Below, in pieces: positions 1 through 10,965 of a DNA stretch of 64,000 bases (position 1 is its first letter; the number at the start of each line of letters is the position of its first letter). The notes under the pieces are model-generated. The model was not told the DNA's origin. It was given only the letters and a program-made list of their open reading frames with translations, and did no database searches. The translations under genes were made by a program, and so were the position numbers. The DNA is from Ceratopteris richardii (taxonomy: Eukaryota; Streptophyta; Polypodiopsida; Polypodiales; Pteridaceae): the NCBI GenBank assembly GCA_020310875.1, contig CM035433.1:105779258-105843257 (forward strand). The letters are read 5' to 3'.

Positions 1-2
1 AT

Positions 3-2117
3 TACCTTACAAAGTGGGTGGAAGTAAAAGCCACGACAAAGAATGATGCTCAAACGACGGCTAAATTCTTATTCGAAAATGTGTTCACTAGATATGGGTT
101 ACCAATAGAGTTGGTTAGCGATAGAGGTACGCACTTCTTGAATGAGGTCATTGAAAATCTCCTTCAAGAATTCATGGTGATACATAAGAAATCTGCACCC
201 TATCATCCACAGGCTAACGGACAAGCCGAGAGCACGAATAAGATCCTGTGTAATGTATTGACGAAACTTGTAAATAATAAACGCTCTGATTGGGACAAAC
301 AACTTCATCATGCTGTTTGGGCATACCGAGTTGCTTACAAAACGGTACTCAATGCCACCCCATTTCAGATGGTCTTCGGACAAAATGCGGTGCTACCCTT
401 AGATTTCCTAATTCCGGCTTTAAGAGTAGCACAAGAGCATGAGTGGAATGGACACGAGTTGTCCTCTAGGATCTTTGATCTAGAGCGTTTAGGTGAGACG
501 AGGCTACGAGCAGCAGCAGGCATCTATGCTGCAAAGAAACGGCAAAAGGCATACTTTGATGCCCATGTGAAGGATAAGGGCTTGAAGGCAGGAGATCTAG
601 TGTTAGTCTACACATTGAAACAACACGCAAGAAAGCTAGAAAAGAGAGGCTATGGACCTATGATCATTAATAGGATCTCCACAAGTGGAGCAGTACAACT
701 AGCCACTTTAGAGGGGGATGTCCTCCCAAACTATATTAGCGGATGCAGAGTCAAGCTGTATCAAGAACCCCTCACGGAGGAGATGCTAAGCCGACTCAAT
801 ACTGCTAAACAACGTAAAGAGGAGGAGAAACGAATTCGAGAAGAAGCACAGGCAGAGGCCTTAGAGCGTATCCGACGAATGAAGCTGAGGAGACAAGGAA
901 GGGACCAGACTATGACGGACACTCAAGAGTCTCCAGGCTATCACATGGCCATGTGTGAGGCTTCAGGTGAACGTATCCATAAGATAGTGGACCGACGACC
1001 TTTTGTGACCCTAGAAATAGGACAAAGAGACAGCACAACAAGTGTGAGGGCTTTAATTGATTCAGGAGCAGCCACAAGTGCAGTTCGGCTTTCTTATTGC
1101 CAGCAGCTGCAATTGGAGGTAAAACCCATAGAAGCCTATCTGATAGGATTAGGAGGTGTTGAAACCCCCTGCATGGGAGAGGTGGATCTTCCCCTCTACA
1201 TACAAGAGGTCCTCATGCCAGTAAAAGTGCTAGTGTGTGAAGACGAGGATCTGACCGAACCGCTTATCTTGGGCCAAGACTGGATCTATGATCACGCAGT
1301 CAACCTGAACCTAAGAAGTGGACTTCTTCAGGCTTGGGTAGGCCAGAGTCGTCTCACGATTGAATTAGAAAATCAAGCACTCAAACCAATAAAACAGGCA
1401 ACAACTCCTGGTCCCTCCAGGAATCCACACGAAGATAACCACGTTGTGCTTGTCCAAACTTCTATGGTGCAGAGGAATGTCAATCTTACTGAAGGTTCAG
1501 GAGCCAAGAAGGAGTTCCTAATTGATCCAAAGAAGATTCTAAACGAACGGACCGAACATCACTCTATACGAAGGAGATCGCTGATCAAGAGGAAGGAGCG
1601 CCAACCCGCGCAACATGGAGCATCTCGTGGCGTGAAGCAGATCTGGATACGCAAGGATGGGAGACCCACAGCTCCAATCGCAGATTCTCAAGGAGACAAG
1701 AAACGAGCCTCACAATCAAGGAACAAAGCTAAGAAGCCCCCTAGGATAACCCCTAGGCACACCATCTCTATTTGGGTTCCTAAGCGGTCAATGAAGGCCA
1801 TCCCTAATGCTAGACAGATATGGGTGCCCAAGGCTAGCTTACAAGCCCATATTACTTCAACTACAGGCACAAGGATGAAGCAGCTCTCACAAGCACTCTT
1901 GGCCAACAACTCAGGAAGTGACAAGATACCTACACCTCTCACTGTCCACACTCCCATCAACCCCAGGAATGTCTGGAAATGGGTACCCACAAGGTCCCAA
2001 CCACATCACACACTCAGACCAAAATCTTCACCTGTCCTTAGCTCTAAGAGCTACGACTCCTGTAACAAAGTGTGGAGAATTAAACTGTGTACTAAACCCC
2101 CTGACCTTATTCTGTAA
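3..2117 (+). CDS. pol: Gag-pol polyprotein C-terminus: integrase, second retropepsin-like domain, W-x-K tail
   Basis: The frame is open from the left edge, so the protein starts outside the window. Counting from nt 18, residues 1-110 are the rest of the integrase catalytic core (VSDRGTHF, then HPQANGQAEST with the catalytic Glu). Residues about 190-255 are the integrase C-terminal beta domain (LVLVYTLKQHARKLEKRGYG). A charged helix follows at about 260-300. Residues 343-432 look like a retropepsin, with ALIDSGA as flap-side active motif and ILGQDW as the second conserved motif. The tail has four W-[IV]-x-[KT] motifs at about 539, 583, 599 and 652. Integrase inserts the DNA copy in the nucleus. 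The role of the downstream protease-like domain is unknown; polyprotein processing is an inference. Confidence 0.92.
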   Translation, partial: YLTKWVEVKATTKNDAQTTAKFLFENVFTRYGLPIELVSDRGTHFLNEVIENLLQEFMVIHKKSAPYHPQANGQAESTNKILCNVLTKLVNNKRSDWDKQLHHAVWAYRVAYKTVLNATPFQMVFGQNAVLPLDFLIPALRVAQEHEWNGHELSSRIFDLERLGETRLRAAAGIYAAKKRQKAYFDAHVKDKGLKAGDLVLVYTLKQHARKLEKRGYGPMIINRISTSGAVQLATLEGDVLPNYISGCRVKLYQEPLTEEMLSRLNTAKQRKEEEKRIREEAQAEALERIRRMKLRRQGRDQTMTDTQESPGYHMAMCEASGERIHKIVDRRPFVTLEIGQRDSTTSVRALIDSGAATSAVRLSYCQQLQLEVKPIEAYLIGLGGVETPCMGEVDLPLYIQEVLMPVKVLVCEDEDLTEPLILGQDWIYDHAVNLNLRSGLLQAWVGQSRLTIELENQALKPIKQATTPGPSRNPHEDNHVVLVQTSMVQRNVNLTEGSGAKKEFLIDPKKILNERTEHHSIRRRSLIKRKERQPAQHGASRGVKQIWIRKDGRPTAPIADSQGDKKRASQSRNKAKKPPRITPRHTISIWVPKRSMKAIPNARQIWVPKASLQAHITSTTGTRMKQLSQALLANNSGSDKIPTPLTVHTPINPRNVWKWVPTRSQPHHTLRPKSSPVLSSKSYDSCNKVWRIKLCTKPPDLIL

Positions 2118-2310
2118 ATCCGTCCACACTAACACAGAAGCATTTCGAGCCCATTGCATAACCAAAGTATGCATCTAGGATGACACTGACCTTCAATCAC
2201 CACTCACACATATCATAAACACCTCACCACTAACCACTGACCTCCGGGATTGTCATGTTAGTATTGTGAAGGGAACACCATTACATCTTGTTTCCTATGC
2301 AACACTAATG

Positions 2311-2330
2311 TGCCTTTCGTCTTCCAGCAG
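2311..2330 (+). promoter_or_regulatory. Acceptor-like pyrimidine tract before ORF2 (A1)
   Basis: In the gap between pol and ORF2 a pyrimidine-rich stretch ends in CTTCCAG/CAG, 18-21 bases before the ORF2 ATG. Elements B and A4 have similar tracts in the same place. Plant gypsy elements with a 3' ORF are known to express it from spliced RNA, so this is a candidate 3' splice site. No donor was sought across the missing 5' half. Confidence 0.45.
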
Positions 2331-2347
2331 ATAAGCGACCTACTCTC

Positions 2348-5300
2348 ATGGCAACCGCGGCAGGCACAAGCTCTCAGGCAGGATCTGGTGCCCCTATCAA
2401 TTGGGATGCCATGCCAGTGGAAGCTCCACCAACAGCTAGGCCTGAAGAATTCTTGAATGTGCGAAGGATTCCTATTCCAGATCCACCCAGTGGACTAACC
2501 GAAAGAGTAAAAGGGCACTCCCATTGGTTCAATGAAATGCCAGGGGATTTGGGAGACGCAGACCACATCTGGGAGTCCAAGATGGAGTGTGGAGGGGTTT
2601 GGTGGACCTTCCAATTCTTTTCAAGAGAATTTGAGACCTTACAAAATGCAGCTCCCCTTCAAGAGATCTGGCGAAAGGCAGGACTGCAAACTTACTTCAG
2701 TGCAGCTCTACCAAAACCTGACTTCCTCAGGTGTTACTACTTGATTGCTACGATGAAACCTACCGGGGATAAAGATCATTCAGGCACATTCTGGGTGCCC
2801 TCCTTATCTAATCTGGAGGAGATGAGGAAGTTTGAACTAAATGTAACATTAATCAGGGAAGCCCTTCAAATGTATGGCACTCATGTGCCTTCAGATCGCG
2901 ACCCCCTGATACCAGAATCAATGAAAAGCAATAGAGTCAAGAAGCTCAAAGACATGTGCGCCCTTACCCCCAACATCGCCATACCCCTGCGGATGTGCCT
3001 CCAGCACTTCGCATTTCCAGCTCAGGACCGTTTCACTCAGCCTCACAAGAAGATATGGTACGGACTGTATTTAGCAGAGACCGGAAGCTTGCCCATTAAG
3101 ATGCCGGTATGGATCTTAGATCAGGTATATGAGGCAGGCAAGCGGGGGGTGAGGAAGCCCACTCTACATGGTTGCTGTGCGTTGACTAGAATCATCTACA
3201 GATGTCTGGCGTATGATGTGCCAGTTGCTCGAGCCCTAAAGTATGCACATCTGGAGTTGTTTAAAGGGCGAAAGTCAGGGAGTCAGCCTGCAAAAAGAAT
3301 GCGTGGATCCCTTTCACAAGTCCTGATCCCTCCAGCAACCACTACCGAAGTCTCCACTAGAGAAGAAGCCCCGGTGGCACCAATCACAATCCATCTCCAG
3401 GAGTCTCAACCAAGAGAGGTGGTACAGCCCACTCCCTCTGCCCCTCCGCTACCTACCGAGGTAGAATTTGCAGCGATGGCCACTTTCACCGAAGACCCAA
3501 ATTTTGATTTTGAAACATTTCTGCAGACGGCTCATCTATCAGACAGTGAAGGTTGCCCTGACAATGTCGATCCGGGGACATCAACCCAAAGAGAACATGC
3601 ACGAGGCGAGACAAGCAGCGTACAGGAGCTAGGAGTGACGCAACCTCCTCAAAGACTAAACACACAAGCTGAGGAGCAGGCACCAAGGAATAACCCAGAA
3701 GAGAGTGAAGACGAAGCCCCTGCATATACGGCACAGCTCAAACGATTATACCAGACAATCAAGCAGGTACAAAGACGCCATAAAATGTCAGAAGAAGCAA
3801 ATAGGGCCCTAGTAAACCAGATGTTACAGTCAGAGCATATCGACCCCCAGTTTGTAGAATCACTAAATCTGTTGGCGGACACTTGTGGCATCAGTGAAGC
3901 AATGAGAACCATGGTCTATCAAGAGAACCCTGCTTATGATCAAAGAAGAATTGATACACGGCCGCGACAAGGAAAGATGATTCAGATGGAAGTATCTACC
4001 GCGTTAGCTACGTCCACATCAGAAGATGTGCACATGATTAGCCCTAGGCACAATGATGAACTAGAGGAAATTACGCATGCCCCATCTCCCCCATCATCTC
4101 CTATCCCACCCTCAGAGCCTCTCTCCACGTGTCTTTCTACACAACCATTCTCCTCCTATAGTGAGACCCTTGTACACACCCCCATTTCCACTCTCCTTCC
4201 TTCACCTTCATCCATCTCTGTCACTCAAGTTTTTGAACCTCAATTAGGTCACCCTTTCTTCCCCCATGCCGTTGGACAACCATCTGTCACTAGTCAGACT
4301 CTTTCCATCTCTTTGCCCTCCATCCCTCCATTTCCTCCCCCCCAAACTCTACCTACCCCGTCCCTTGTAACTGCCTCGAGCACCACACTAACCACCCAAC
4401 CCTCCTTCTGGACCTACCTTGTAAACATTCTTCAACAGGTTGAGGAACATAAGAATAAGTCCCATCCCCAAATTCACTCCCCCACATTCACGGCCACCAC
4501 TGTCACACCACCCACCGTCCCGGTGTTCACATTTCACGAATCACACTCACTCATGTCCGATCCCATGGACATCTCACCCTCCGCTGGATCACCCACCACC
4601 ACTGTTCTCACAACACCGTCACAGATTATTACACTCACATCACCACTTCCACACACGGTAGGCACAACATCCACTTTTCCCATTCCCATCTCCCAACCCC
4701 CTGCATCTTCCACCTCATTTAGTCTTGCACTCGACACGATGCTCGAAGCTGCCACTCAACTTAAGCACGAATATACATTATTGGAAGAAAATAACAAAGG
4801 GCTTTGCACCCTCACAGCAACACTCCAAGAGCGTGTCAATGCTTTGGAGTTCATTCATACGGAGTCACAAAGTAAGATATCCGCCCTCGAACAGGCAAAT
4901 GCGCAACGCAAAGCGGTGCATATGGAAGAGAGCAAAGCCATGGAGGAACAGCTGCGCGATCAAATGGGCCGCAATGCACGGCTTCAACGAAACATGGCTT
5001 TGCTACGACGACATCTGGCAGCAGCGCAAGAAGAGAATAGACGGCTTCAACAACAAAACCAAGAGAACCTCGAGGCTGCCATGGAAAACACCTCGGGAGC
5101 ACCCATAGACCCGGTCAAATTTCAAGCGGTCCCATCAGAAAGCATACAACAAATATTGGAAACGTATGCCAATCTGTTAGAAGCACATGATCAGCTTGCC
5201 AACCAGCTAAAGGACTTACAGAGACCCCAAGAGTCTACACCACACCGACAGGAACATAAAGAAATGACAGACGCTGCTACTTCAACCGAACCTGAACATT

Positions 5301-6574
5301 CAACGCCCAACGACGTGCTGGAGTTACGGCAGCAGATCGCAGAATTAAAACTGAAGTTGATGCAGTACGAACGACCCCCTTCCCCACCAGAGCAACCGTC
5401 AGAAGAAGAAGCAGTTACCATCCCAGTGGAGGAAGCATTCGACGACGCCTACGAGCCTCAACCACTCCCAGGAGGACGCGTAACAGAAGAAGGTCAAGAT
5501 ACCTATGAGGAACCCCCATCGGCATGGATGAAACAAGTAGAGGAGATGGGGCAAACTCATCAGGAGCGGATATCCACTCAGATGCTGGCAATGAAGGCCA
5601 TTGAGGACACCATCCTTCACTCAGAATACTTCAGGCACATCGCCCCTAGACGCCTTATCACTAGTTCAGAACTGCAATACAAGCCCTATTTTGTATTGTT
5701 GGCCGACTACAATGCAGAAATCAAAAGGGTCACCAACAAGTGCCCAACATTTGCCACACAGTTCGAACCAGAAGACATACCAGAAGCGGCGCGAAAAGGA
5801 GCCATATTCCAACCAACGTGGAGGCAAAAGTTACTCGAAACCTACCCAGAAATGCTTCGAACATGGGATCATGCCCCCATGCATTTGAAGTACAATCCGT
5901 GTTTTGGGCCAGTGCAAAGACGCAGAACATGGAAAGCTTTTGCCATCAAGGTTCAGAATAACGCAACCTGTAAAGAATGGCTCAATTACCCCGCTATCGC
6001 CCCCCCAACCGGTACTCCTACAGTGTCATACATGATTGCAACCATCAGACATTGGATACCACGCCTCCACCCTATGCCAGATGTCGCTGCCCAGATGATG
6101 CTCAAGATCCTCGACATGATGCAGGTCGTACTCAAAACTTTTCGCAATGTATGCCGTATTCAACCTCCTATTCCCGGGTTTATCAATGGTAACTACGACC
6201 TGCTATATGATATGAGCACAACCGCGAGCATACGAGTGGCTTACGCATGGCATGCACGCATAAGATATCTCCCTGCCTGCTACAAGCAAACATTTGACGA
6301 CATGTTCACCACGGGGTTTTGGGAAGCACATTCAGAGGTATTTGCGCCACGGCCTACGCATCTACTCCATCTCTTTGCATGCGAGCAAACGATGCATTCC
6401 GAGCTTTACACGATGCCACAACCTGACATGCCTGGTACAGTGGATTGGGAGGCCTTGCAACGAGATCTAATCAGAGGTTTAAAAATCAAAGAACAAGAAT
6501 TGGCAACCGACCTCCTGCAAAAATACATTGATCAAACGGCGGAAAAGAGGTCTGTCAGAGGCGACAGACCCTAG
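2348..6574 (+). CDS. ORF2, large coiled-coil protein of unknown function (A1)
   Basis: One unbroken frame of 1408 codons starts at the first ATG after the acceptor-like tract and ends against the polypurine tract. Residues about 1-310 form a helical N-terminal domain with HGCCALTRIIYRCLAYD near 275-290, followed by a basic patch (PAKRMRG). Residues about 340-790 are Pro/Ser/Thr-rich and low in complexity. Residues about 790-1010 are a heptad-like coiled coil. Residues about 1070-1340 form a second helical domain with NPCFGPVQRRRTW, WLNYP and YLPACYKQTF. I see no signal peptide or membrane segment, so this is unlikely to be a classical env protein. The same motifs recur in B and A4. The N-domain may belong to the plant-transposon-protein families found in angiosperm gypsy elements, but I cannot assign it. 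Function unknown. Confidence 0.85.
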   Translation: MATAAGTSSQAGSGAPINWDAMPVEAPPTARPEEFLNVRRIPIPDPPSGLTERVKGHSHWFNEMPGDLGDADHIWESKMECGGVWWTFQFFSREFETLQNAAPLQEIWRKAGLQTYFSAALPKPDFLRCYYLIATMKPTGDKDHSGTFWVPSLSNLEEMRKFELNVTLIREALQMYGTHVPSDRDPLIPESMKSNRVKKLKDMCALTPNIAIPLRMCLQHFAFPAQDRFTQPHKKIWYGLYLAETGSLPIKMPVWILDQVYEAGKRGVRKPTLHGCCALTRIIYRCLAYDVPVARALKYAHLELFKGRKSGSQPAKRMRGSLSQVLIPPATTTEVSTREEAPVAPITIHLQESQPREVVQPTPSAPPLPTEVEFAAMATFTEDPNFDFETFLQTAHLSDSEGCPDNVDPGTSTQREHARGETSSVQELGVTQPPQRLNTQAEEQAPRNNPEESEDEAPAYTAQLKRLYQTIKQVQRRHKMSEEANRALVNQMLQSEHIDPQFVESLNLLADTCGISEAMRTMVYQENPAYDQRRIDTRPRQGKMIQMEVSTALATSTSEDVHMISPRHNDELEEITHAPSPPSSPIPPSEPLSTCLSTQPFSSYSETLVHTPISTLLPSPSSISVTQVFEPQLGHPFFPHAVGQPSVTSQTLSISLPSIPPFPPPQTLPTPSLVTASSTTLTTQPSFWTYLVNILQQVEEHKNKSHPQIHSPTFTATTVTPPTVPVFTFHESHSLMSDPMDISPSAGSPTTTVLTTPSQIITLTSPLPHTVGTTSTFPIPISQPPASSTSFSLALDTMLEAATQLKHEYTLLEENNKGLCTLTATLQERVNALEFIHTESQSKISALEQANAQRKAVHMEESKAMEEQLRDQMGRNARLQRNMALLRRHLAAAQEENRRLQQQNQENLEAAMENTSGAPIDPVKFQAVPSESIQQILETYANLLEAHDQLANQLKDLQRPQESTPHRQEHKEMTDAATSTEPEHSTPNDVLELRQQIAELKLKLMQYERPPSPPEQPSEEEAVTIPVEEAFDDAYEPQPLPGGRVTEEGQDTYEEPPSAWMKQVEEMGQTHQERISTQMLAMKAIEDTILHSEYFRHIAPRRLITSSELQYKPYFVLLADYNAEIKRVTNKCPTFATQFEPEDIPEAARKGAIFQPTWRQKLLETYPEMLRTWDHAPMHLKYNPCFGPVQRRRTWKAFAIKVQNNATCKEWLNYPAIAPPTGTPTVSYMIATIRHWIPRLHPMPDVAAQMMLKILDMMQVVLKTFRNVCRIQPPIPGFINGNYDLLYDMSTTASIRVAYAWHARIRYLPACYKQTFDDMFTTGFWEAHSEVFAPRPTHLLHLFACEQTMHSELYTMPQPDMPGTVDWEALQRDLIRGLKIKEQELATDLLQKYIDQTAEKRSVRGDRP

Positions 6575-6585
6575 GGGGGGGAGAG
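6573..6585 (+). other. Polypurine tract of A1
   Basis: A purine run (A, a block of G, then GAGAG) lies directly before the TGTTG start of the 3' LTR and overlaps the ORF2 stop. It fits the plus-strand primer of reverse transcription. Comparable G-rich tracts precede the LTRs of B and A3. Confidence 0.85.
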
Positions 6586-7161
6586 TGTTGACAGGATGCG
6601 GGAAGAAGCAAGTATGGACACACATGAAGATCTAGCACTGAGGCAACCCTTATTTTTTTCAAAACCCCCACATCATTCTAAAGTGATTCTCATCACTACG
6701 AACCCTTGTAGATATCATTTCACCTTTTTGTAGCTCCATTTTGTACAAGCCGAGGAGTCCTCGAGCTTGGGGAGCCTTAGATGTAGTTGCCTGTCAATTG
6801 CCATAATTTTTAGATCTCGTTTGGGCCCTCAAATAAGCCCCGGAACCTAATTTTTAACTAGGCCGGACACTAGGTCTGAACAGGGCCAAAGCTAGTCAAG
6901 AACTATAAATAGAGCTAGAGAGCTCATTTTGGGGGTTAGCTTCTTGTAGTTTGAGCTTGTATGAGAACTTTCTTGCAATAGAAGTGATTCCATTGTCTTA
7001 CTCTCTTTGTTCTTACTGTGTGTGCGCGTGTGTGTGTGTGTGTGCATGCTTGTGTGCTTCTCACTCACGTACTTGTGCTTCCACTTGCTCGTGGTCTTCA
7101 TACCATCCTCATGTCTTCCCGGATTGACATTAAAGGAGGTGCTACTCATCACTGAGCTACA
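6586..7161 (+). repeat. 3' LTR of A1
   Basis: The LTR runs from TGTTGACAGG to GAGCTACA, 576 bp with TG...CA ends. The right end is fixed by comparison with the LTR of element B, which is alike up to GAGCTACA and different after it. A TATA box (TATAAATA) lies at 6904-6911, and a TG dinucleotide tract at 7017-7044 lies in the presumed R/U5 part. The U3 end differs more from B than the R/U5 end does. Confidence 0.88.
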
Positions 7162-10100
7162 ACTTGATAGAAGCCAACTAGGCTTATCAAGCACCTATGA
7201 AAAACTATCATACATCTCCTATGGTGAGGTTCCAGATTCATATCAGAGTTTTGCTTCTACTCTTCGATTGGTGATGAAAGGCAATCCAAATGCCTTAACG
7301 TTTCAGGAATTAGTCAATGTTTTGTTGCAGGAAGATCAGTCTAGGCAGAATAGGTCCATTATGCGTGTTGCAGATCAAGTTTTTTGGCTAGTCAGAAGGG
7401 CAAACGTAAATGCAGCTCATCTACTAGTAAGCAAAAATCTATTAATTCTGCAGAGTCCAAGAAGGATGAAAAAGACAAGAAGAAAACAGAAAAGTAGAAA
7501 TTGTTTTGCAAGTACTATAAAGGAAGTGATCATGTAAAAAGGAATTATCCAAAACTAGGTGCTAAAGAGGCAAGGAAGAAAGAGGCTAGAATGGTTTTTG
7601 CAGAGGCCTCTACACCCAAAATAGAGTCTGCTAATCTTATACAGAATGAAGAATGGGCATTTACCATTGTTTGCAATTATGAACAATCTTCTCATGAATA
7701 GTGTATGTCTGTAGTAGAGTCAGATGTTTGGTACTTTGATGATGGGGCAACCAAACATATTACCTCGCAATGCAGTTTCTTCACTTCAGTCGAGCTTACC
7801 CCAATAGGGAATACTATCACATGCACCAACAAATCCTCTTATCTTGTCATGGGAGTTGGTAAGATCATTCTGACCACTACTGATGGTAGTTCTTTCACAT
7901 TGTCAGATGCTTTATTTGTGCCAGAGATCAAGAAGAATTTGTTATCAGTTTCAACTTTAGCCAAGATTGGCTTGGTTGTGAAATTTGTTGACGAAAAATG
8001 TACAATACATGATCTGTGAAATGGCGATATCATTATTGCTTCTGGGATTTTATACCATGGGTTGTATAAACTCATAGAATATGAAAAGTCTGGGAATGAT
8101 TCAACATGTGCAGTACATGATTCTCAGGCTATGTTAGATGCAAAGCTTTGGCATGCAAACTTTGGTCATTTGGATTTTGCTAGCTTGCTATGCATCCAGA
8201 AATTTGAAATGCTGTCCTCTCTTCCCAAACTTGAGGCACCTGGTTAAACATGTTTGAGAAGTTTGTATTTTGGGCAAAATGCAACATTCCTTGTTCCTAA
8301 AAGATAGTTCACTTTGAGCTACTTAGAAATTGCAACTTGTTCAGCGTGACGTCTGTGGTCCTATGCAGACACCGTCTTTTGAAAACTATCTTAACTTCAT
8401 GACCTTCATTGATGGTTTTTCTAGGCATGCATGGGTATATCCATTGAAAGCAAAGTCCGAAGTGTTTATTTGCTTCAAATAGTTTCTAGTTATGAAAATC
8501 TATCAGCATATAAAATGGGCACCCTCCATTCCGATCCAGGGGGAATATATGTCTTCTAATTATAATGCATTTATGGCTCAACGTGGGATAAAACACCAAT
8601 ATACAGTGCCATATACACCTCAATAGAATGGAGTTGCTGAAAGGAAGAACATGTCACTCATGGAGATGGCGAGGTGTATGGTCAAGAGTTATGCTTTACC
8701 ACATAGTTTCTGGCTTGAGGATGTTATGTGTGTTGCATATGTACTCAACAGGTGTCCCACTACAACATTGTAGTCTATCACTCCATATAAGGCTTGGCAT
8801 GGTTGCAAGCCATTTGTTGCTCACCTGCATGTCTTTGGTTGTTTGGCATATGCATTAATGCTTGAACAACAACACATGAAATTGGATGATAAAGAAGTGA
8901 AATGTATTTTTGTTGGGTATAGTTTTGAAAGCAAAGGCTATCATCTATATCATCCACAAACTAAATGCATTTTGGTTAGCCATGACGTTGTTTTTGTGGA
9001 AGATGTTATTTAGCCATTACTTTCATGTACTAAGGAGACATCAATTAGCTCCAAAGACATGTATGACACTTTGCTTCCTCTTTTTATAGGTGGAAAGTCT
9101 AGTGATGGTCCTAATGAGGCAACTTCTGCAGATTTACATGATGAACTTGTTGATGAGAGAGTTGATATTGAGGAGGCAAAAACTATGGCAAAATGGCTAG
9201 TGTAGACTTTGCGTGATAGCAAATTAGGTGCACCTTTATCATATCGTACTCGTTATGGATCTCATAGTGCCTCATTTGCATCAGATTTCTATGCTATGGC
9301 TGCCTCTAGTCTTTGTGATGAGAATGAGCTCATTTCATTTGATGAACCACAAAGTTTTGGAAATTGGATGGTTGTTTTGCAATTAGAATATGATGCTATT
9401 ATGAAAACTAGTACTTGGTCTATATGCGACTTGCCTCCTTGCAAGAAGGCCATTGGTACTAAGTGGATATACAAGCTAAAGAGGCATTGATTTTGATGAG
9501 ACCTTTTCTCCTACATGCCAAATGACTATTGTTCATGGCATCTGTGCACTTTCAGCTCATCATGGTTGGAATGTACATGAGTTGGACATTAAAACTATAT
9601 TTCTGAATAGTGACTTGCATGAAGAAGTGTATGTTTTTCAACCTCGTGGCTTTGTGCAAAAAGGGCATGAAAACCAAGTGTGCAAGTTGAAAAAGTCATT
9701 ATATGGTTTGAAGCAAGCACCATGTGCTTGGTATGAAAAGATACATGCCTACCTGATTGCACATGGTTTTGAGAACACTCCAACATAGAGAACCTTATAC
9801 ATTAAGTATGCAAATGATGTGCTTCTAATCCGTTTTGTCTATGTTGATGACATGCTGCTCACTGGTCCTATTGAGAAGCATATTGCTGATTTTAAGGTTG
9901 ATTCACATGCCTCATTTGGTATGTCAAATTTGGGGCACTTGCATCATTATTTGGGCATTCAACTTATGCAAGTTGATGGTGGAATAACTATTTGTCAAAC
10001 AAAATATATTGACACATTATTGAAGTGTTTTGGCCTTGAAGATTGTAAACCTATTGCCACTCCTATGGAGACAGGTTTAGGATTGAGTCTTCATGATGAT

Positions 10101-10965
10101 GGAGATGCATTTGATGTTGTTCTCTATTAGCAGGCTATTGGATGCTTGATTCACTTTTGCATTTCTCAATTAGATATTCAGTTTGCTATCTCAGAGATGA
10201 GCAGGTTTATGCATTGCCTAGGTGTCAAGCATTGGTAGGCAGTTGAGTGCATCTTTCACCACTTGAGTGGTACTCGGCTACTTGGATTGTTTTATCCCAA
10301 GGGGGTATCAGTACCGCCACATTTACATGCTTTTTCTGACTCTAACCGGGTTGGTTGCTATGGCACTCATGTGTCCACTAGTGGATTTTGCTTCATGCTT
10401 GGTAGCTCATGTATATCTTGGTTGAGCAAGAACAAGCCTACTATGGCCACTTCTAGTTATGAGGTTGAATATAGGGAAGCTTTCACAATGACTGTTGAGT
10501 GTTTGTGGCTTAGATGCCTTATGGCTTACTTGGGTGTTGGTGAGTCTTCTACCACCACCATCTTCACTGATAGTCAGTGCACATTGACAGTTGTGAGGAA
10601 CCCTGTGTTCCATGCTCACACTAAGCACATTGAGGTGCGCTATCATTATGTCTGGGAAAGGTTCTCTACTAGAGAGATCAAGTTGGCATATGTGCCCACA
10701 CAGGGGAACATTGTAGACCTTTTCACAAAGGCTCTGCCTAGGGAGAAATTTTAAGCTTTCCACAAAGCTTTGGGCTTACTTCCTTTTGTGGATTGGCTCC
10801 ACATAACTTGGCACTTCCTTATGCATGAGTGCGAGCTTCTTATTCACCACATCACTCTCAGGGGGGATTTGTTGATATATTTTGGTTGTGATGTGTGTGA
10901 ACACACTAGGACTATTGGCACACTTTTCTCCCTCTTTAGGAGGTTTTTTCCGCTCAATAGCTAAG
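7162..10965 (+). mobile_element. Ty1/copia element Copia-1, 3' portion, broken
   Basis: This is a decayed Ty1/copia element. Clear similarity to Copia-2 starts near 7230 with gag. The order is gag (about 7230-7680), protease and pre-integrase (7700-8250), integrase (8250-9010), reverse transcriptase (9200-10130, with YVDDMLL), RNase H (10130-10755), a G-rich polypurine tract at 10861-10866 and a truncated 3' LTR from 10870. It is broken, with roughly ten breaks. It belongs to the same family as Copia-2, by eye nearly 90 percent alike over the protease region. A1 interrupts it on the left and Copia-4 abuts it on the right. Protease-integrase-RT order marks Ty1/copia. Confidence 0.88.
10870..10962 (+). 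repeat. Truncated 3' LTR of Copia-1
   Basis: It starts TGTTGATATAT right after the G-rich tract and follows the 5' LTR of Copia-2 for about 90 bases. Then the sequence switches to minus-strand copia RNase H. The rest of the LTR is missing here. Confidence 0.75.

Larger units (their letters stand above)
1..7161 (+). mobile_element. Ty3/gypsy LTR retrotransposon A1, 3' half
   Basis: This is the 3' half of a Ty3/gypsy element whose 5' part lies left of the window. In order it holds the end of the polyprotein (integrase core and C-terminus, second retropepsin-like domain, tail), a 230-base gap with an acceptor-like site, the 1408-codon ORF2, a polypurine tract and a 576-bp 3' LTR. The visible coding parts are unbroken, so this copy looks whole here. 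The 3' LTR abuts copia sequence, so A1 most likely inserted into Copia-1. Its age cannot be estimated because the 5' LTR is not visible. The LTR and ORF2 match element B, and the integrase matches A3 and A4. Confidence 0.93.

Noticed and set aside
2348-6574. Taking the 1408-residue frame as a host gene
   Set aside because: It lies between pol and the polypurine tract/LTR of A1, and two other elements carry relatives in the same position.
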